Shown here one piece after another: positions 49,114 through 51,679 of a stretch of DNA of 51,679 nucleotides (its first letter is position 1; every line of letters starts with the position of its first letter). The translations under genes and the position numbers were made by a program. Origin of the DNA: Planococcus citreus (GTDB lineage Bacteria > Bacillota > Bacilli > Bacillales_A > Planococcaceae); NCBI RefSeq assembly GCF_003664125.1, contig NZ_RCCP01000010.1, forward strand, positions 1 through 51,679, read 5' to 3'. The notes under the pieces are model-generated. The model saw nothing but the letters and a program-made list of their open reading frames with translations, was not told the DNA's origin and did not search any database.

Positions 49114-49601
49114 ATGAAGTCTACCTATCCTTGGGCTCGAATTTAGGAGACAGGAAAGCCCAGCTTCAAGAAGCGGTTCGCTTGCTTCAAACGAATCCTT
49201 CCATTTCGAACATAAAAATGTCTTCCATCTACGAAACGGCTCCAGTCGGCTATCTCGATCAACATGCATTCCTAAATCTAGTTATCCGATTGGAAACCAG
49301 TCTCTCTCCATTAGAGTTGTTGGACATATGCCAAGAAATTGAGCAAGCTTTGCACAGGGAGCGGTTGGTTCGTTGGGGCCCGCGCACAGTGGACCTTGAT
49401 GTGTTGCTGTACGGCCAAGAGCAGCTGGCAACAGAAAGGCTCACCATTCCACATCCCCGCATGTATGAGCGGGCATTCGTGCTTGTGCCTTTGCAGGAAC
49501 TGATGCCCTCCCTCATTCTTCCGGAAGATTTAGAGATGCAAGAAGTACATGTGTGGAAAACGTATATTAACGTAAATACATTTTTGCGTGATGCAAATTA
49601 A
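49110..49601 (+). CDS. folK: 6-hydroxymethyl-7,8-dihydropterin pyrophosphokinase
   Basis: A 163-residue HPPK that transfers pyrophosphate from ATP to hydroxymethyl-dihydropterin, providing the FolP substrate. It shows SLGSNLGDR (residues 7-15), YETAPVGYLDQ, the WGPRTVDLDVLLYG block (metal-binding aspartates, about 90-103) and IPHPRMYERAFVLVPL. The start overlaps the folB stop. Base composition becomes more AT-rich here and stays so through lysS. The yazB and dusB genes that follow in B. subtilis are missing. Confidence 0.95.
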   Translation: MNEVYLSLGSNLGDRKAQLQEAVRLLQTNPSISNIKMSSIYETAPVGYLDQHAFLNLVIRLETSLSPLELLDICQEIEQALHRERLVRWGPRTVDLDVLLYGQEQLATERLTIPHPRMYERAFVLVPLQELMPSLILPEDLEMQEVHVWKTYINVNTFLRDAN

Positions 49602-49683
49602 TGAACAAGATTATTTGCAATTAAAAGAACTGCGAATAATGCGATTAGAAGTTGCCAAGAAAACGGCAGCTTTTCTTATGTAA
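49591..49683 (+). pseudogene. Short 30-codon frame, possible remnant of yazB
   Basis: A frame of 30 codons begins with an ATG inside the end of folK and reads MQINEQDYLQLKELRIMRLE and a further ten residues to TAA. The segment LQLKELRIMRLE looks like the start of an XRE-type helix-turn-helix domain, and yazB, which encodes such a protein, stands here in B. subtilis. It has no ribosome site and stops before a full HTH. This may be a decayed gene or chance; confidence is low. Confidence 0.25.
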
Positions 49684-49753
49684 CGGCACGAAAAATTGTG
49701 TACAATGGATAAATACACGAAAGCACGTGGTTTTAACAGAAAAAGGAGTGTAG

Positions 49754-51241
<1,488 letters not shown>

Positions 51242-51255
51242 ATTGGAAGTGAAAA

Positions 51256-51288
51256 GTGGGTGAGCTGTTTAGCTTACCTGCTTTTTTT
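51256..51288 (+). terminator. Terminator after lysS
   Basis: GTGGGTGAGCT pairs with AGCTTACCTGC (G-T pairs allowed, loop GTTT), followed by seven T. Confidence 0.9.
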
Positions 51289-51298
51289 AAAAAAACTA

Positions 51299-51327
51299 TT
51301 GCGCTCATCACGAGAAGGTGATAAGAT
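51299..51327 (+). promoter_or_regulatory. rrn promoter P1
   Basis: TTGCGC (51299-51304) and TAAGAT (51322-51327) are 17 bases apart, directly behind the lysS terminator. It is the upstream member of a tandem pair before the 16S gene. Confidence 0.6.
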
Positions 51328-51382
51328 ATTTCTTGTCGCGTTTTTAGTAAAAAGCGAGATGAGAAGAAAGTAAAAATAACTA

Positions 51383-51411
51383 TTGACTCCTGCAAGGAAG
51401 TTTGGTAGTAT
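51383..51411 (+). promoter_or_regulatory. rrn promoter P2
   Basis: TTGACT (51383-51388) and TAGTAT (51406-51411) are 17 bases apart, 84 bases behind P1, the usual spacing of Bacillus rrn P1/P2 pairs. An A-rich stretch just upstream (TAAAAATAAC) could act as an UP element. Confidence 0.8.
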
Positions 51412-51589
51412 TTAAAAGTCGCTGTCACATTAAGCGAATCAACACATGAACCTTGAAAACTGAACAGCAAAACGTCAACAATACAGTCGCGAGTGATCGC
51501 GGCAAACGTACTGATCAGCTTCGGCAGATCAAGCGAATCGCGCGTCTTTCGAGACGGCGATGCGCCAGCAGTATTGAGCAATCAACTAC
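51412..51589 (+). other. rRNA operon leader
   Basis: The leader of about 178 bases contains the conserved Bacillales rRNA spacer-like sequence CCTTGAAAACTGAACAG. It also has at least two stem-loops with TTCG loops: TGATC-A-GC/GC-A-GATCA (51512-51531) and CGTCT/AGACG (51543-51556). These are probably antitermination or RNase III processing structures. No tRNA gene is seen. Confidence 0.55.
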
Positions 51590-51679
51590 TCTATAATGGA
51601 GAGTTTGATCCTGGCTCAGGACGAACGCTGGCGGCGTGCCTAATACATGCAAGTCGAGCGGAGATAGTGGAGCTTGCTC
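51590..51679 (+). rRNA. rrs: 16S ribosomal RNA, 5' end (partial)
   Basis: The last 90 bases match the 5' end of 16S rRNA, including GAGTTTGATCCTGGCTCAGG and the following CGAACGCTGGCGGCGTGCCT. The gene runs out of the window. The exact 5' end is set by analogy to B. subtilis. Confidence 0.95.

Overview
The window is a stretch of a Firmicutes (Bacillales) chromosome close to the replication origin. Gene order follows the Bacillus subtilis yaaO-to-lysS segment almost step by step: yaaO, tmk, darA, holB, ricT, yabA, trmN6, yazA, rsmI, abrB, metS, yabD, yabE, rnmV, rsmA, veg, ispE, purR, ridA, spoVG, glmU, prs, ctc, pth, mfd, yabM, yabN, rqcP, divIC, yabR, tilS, hprT, ftsH, coaX, hslO, yacD, cysK, folP, folB, folK, lysS. 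It is bounded on the left by the end of a 23S-5S rRNA operon and on the right by the start of a 16S gene. The sporulation genes that occupy this segment in B. subtilis (csfB, yabG, sspF, fin, spoVT, yabP, yabQ, spoIIE) are absent. Protein similarity, fairly high GC and these missing genes suggest a non-sporulating member of the Planococcaceae such as Planococcus or Planomicrobium; this assignment is inference.

Layout. 1-410: rRNA end, 5S, terminator. 0.4-5.6 kb: yaaO, then a ppx-ppk polyphosphate pair not found here in B. subtilis. 5.6-11.2 kb: DNA replication and RNA modification genes (tmk to rsmI). 11.2-20.4 kb: abrB (minus strand), metG, then 5S maturation, rRNA methylation, isoprenoid and purine-control genes. 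20.5-31.9 kb: spoVG, the glmU-prs-ctc-pth cluster, mfd, yabM, mazG, rqcP. 31.9-32.77 kb: an 870-base non-coding stretch made largely of repeats. 32.8-37.9 kb: an inverted carA-carB-argF arginine operon with ARG-box-like operators. 38-41.9 kb: divIC, yabR, a DinB-family gene, a minus-strand tRNA-Met, tilS and hprT. 42-49.6 kb: ftsH, coaX, hslO, a parvulin-type foldase, cysK and a folate cluster lacking the pab genes. 49.7-51.7 kb: lysS and a tandem-promoter rRNA operon.

Most of the window is core housekeeping DNA. No new defence, secretion or biosynthetic system was recognised. The interesting signals lie in the non-coding DNA: sigma-H-like and sigma-B-like promoters kept in front of spoVG and ctc, ARG boxes at carA, a candidate PurBox pair at purR, two diverged tandem copies of a roughly 200-base element that can fold into a hairpin, and at least two palindromic intergenic repeats of Bacillales type. 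All assignments come from reading the sequence and from recalled family knowledge; no database search was run.
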